Source: Salinilacustrithrix flava (GTDB lineage: Bacteria > Actinomycetota > Acidimicrobiia > Acidimicrobiales > Salinilacustritrichaceae). From it: a stretch of 64,000 nucleotides of DNA. This document shows positions 63,893 to 64,000 of the stretch, piece by piece (position 1 is the stretch's first letter; the number at the start of each line of letters is the position of its first letter). The translations under genes and the position numbers were made by a program. The notes beneath the pieces were generated by a model, which worked only from the letters and a program-made list of their open reading frames with translations, did not search any database and was not told the DNA's origin. The DNA is taken from the NCBI GenBank assembly GCA_024128875.1, contig JAMYFF010000006.1, positions 1 through 64,000 on the forward strand. Reading direction: 5' to 3'.

Positions 63893-64000
63893 GAGGGCAC
63901 CTCGCGCGTGGTGCGGGCGGCCAGGACGCCGAGGCCCGCCAGCAGGATCGGGATGCCCGGGGGTGCGAACGGCACGGCGGCGGCCGCGACGAGGCCGCCG
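63889..64000 (-). CDS. azlC: 3' end of a second azlC (truncated by the window)
   Basis: The last 36 codons of an AzlC-like permease: the visible tail VPFAPPGIPILLAGLGVLAA matches the final TM segment of the family (LPPGLPILxA). The rest lies past the window end. Its TGA overlaps the azlD start as GTGA, giving the standard azlC-azlD coupling. Confidence 0.75.
   Translation of the reverse strand, partial: GGLVAAAAVPFAPPGIPILLAGLGVLAARTTREVPS

Overview
The window is about 72% GC, rich in GTG starts and strongly biased to G/C in third codon positions. It has typical actinobacterial genes: a deazaflavin (F420)-type nitroreductase, DUF3039, a DUF4032 kinase-like protein, a ClgR-like regulator with a clpP pair, a CYP142-like P450 and a SARP-type regulator. 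I infer Actinomycetota, most likely Acidimicrobiia (Iamia-like). Genes are packed tightly, with many ATGA/GTGA stop-start overlaps and convergent genes that overlap by a few bases.

Layout. 1-1545 is the integrase end of an element integrated at the 3' end of tRNA-Arg(ACG). 1680-7273 holds cytidine deaminase, an F420-type reductase, alanine dehydrogenase, an MFS carrier, TesB, a formyl-THF cyclo-ligase-like protein and a PQ-loop protein. 7307-13012 pairs a methyltransferase with a divergent SARP/NB-ARC regulator, followed by a ClgR-like regulator facing two clpP genes. 13066-18611 holds an MFS carrier, an azlCD amino-acid exporter, a P450, DUF3039 and PEP carboxykinase. 18637-26968 holds a gamma-carbonic anhydrase, TrkH, a Fur/Zur repressor divergent from a Zn/Mn ABC importer, a PLD-type synthase, a diacylglycerol kinase, a MOSC protein and a chorismate mutase. 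27255-36323 holds the DUF4032 protein, a diiron protein, a 40-aa basic microprotein, a GH38 alpha-mannosidase, an acidic lipoprotein, a flippase and two alpha/beta hydrolases.

36376-51040 is a carotenoid region in two blocks. The first has a split lycopene cyclase, a hydroxylase, a CrtA-like monooxygenase and a glycosyltransferase. The second is a tight operon crtE-crtI-crtB-cruF-second crtI-type gene. A GH2 beta-galactosidase and a zinc alcohol dehydrogenase lie between them. Together the set predicts a glycosylated, probably monocyclic, xanthophyll. 51124-64000 holds a secreted protein, xseA/xseB, a thiolase, an M23 peptidase, a HlyIII protein, and a minus-strand run with a SpoIIE-type phosphatase, acyl-CoA dehydrogenase, argJ, membrane proteins and a second azlCD pair cut by the window end.

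The strongest hidden signal is in the promoters. At more than twenty genes that head transcripts, a -10-like hexamer of the form (T)AnnnT ends only 6-9 nt before the start codon with no Shine-Dalgarno sequence, which points to widespread leaderless transcription. Other notable signals are three 11-bp-phased direct repeats at the SARP gene, several operator-like palindromes, and a nested palindrome of exactly 54 bp inside the mannosidase gene.
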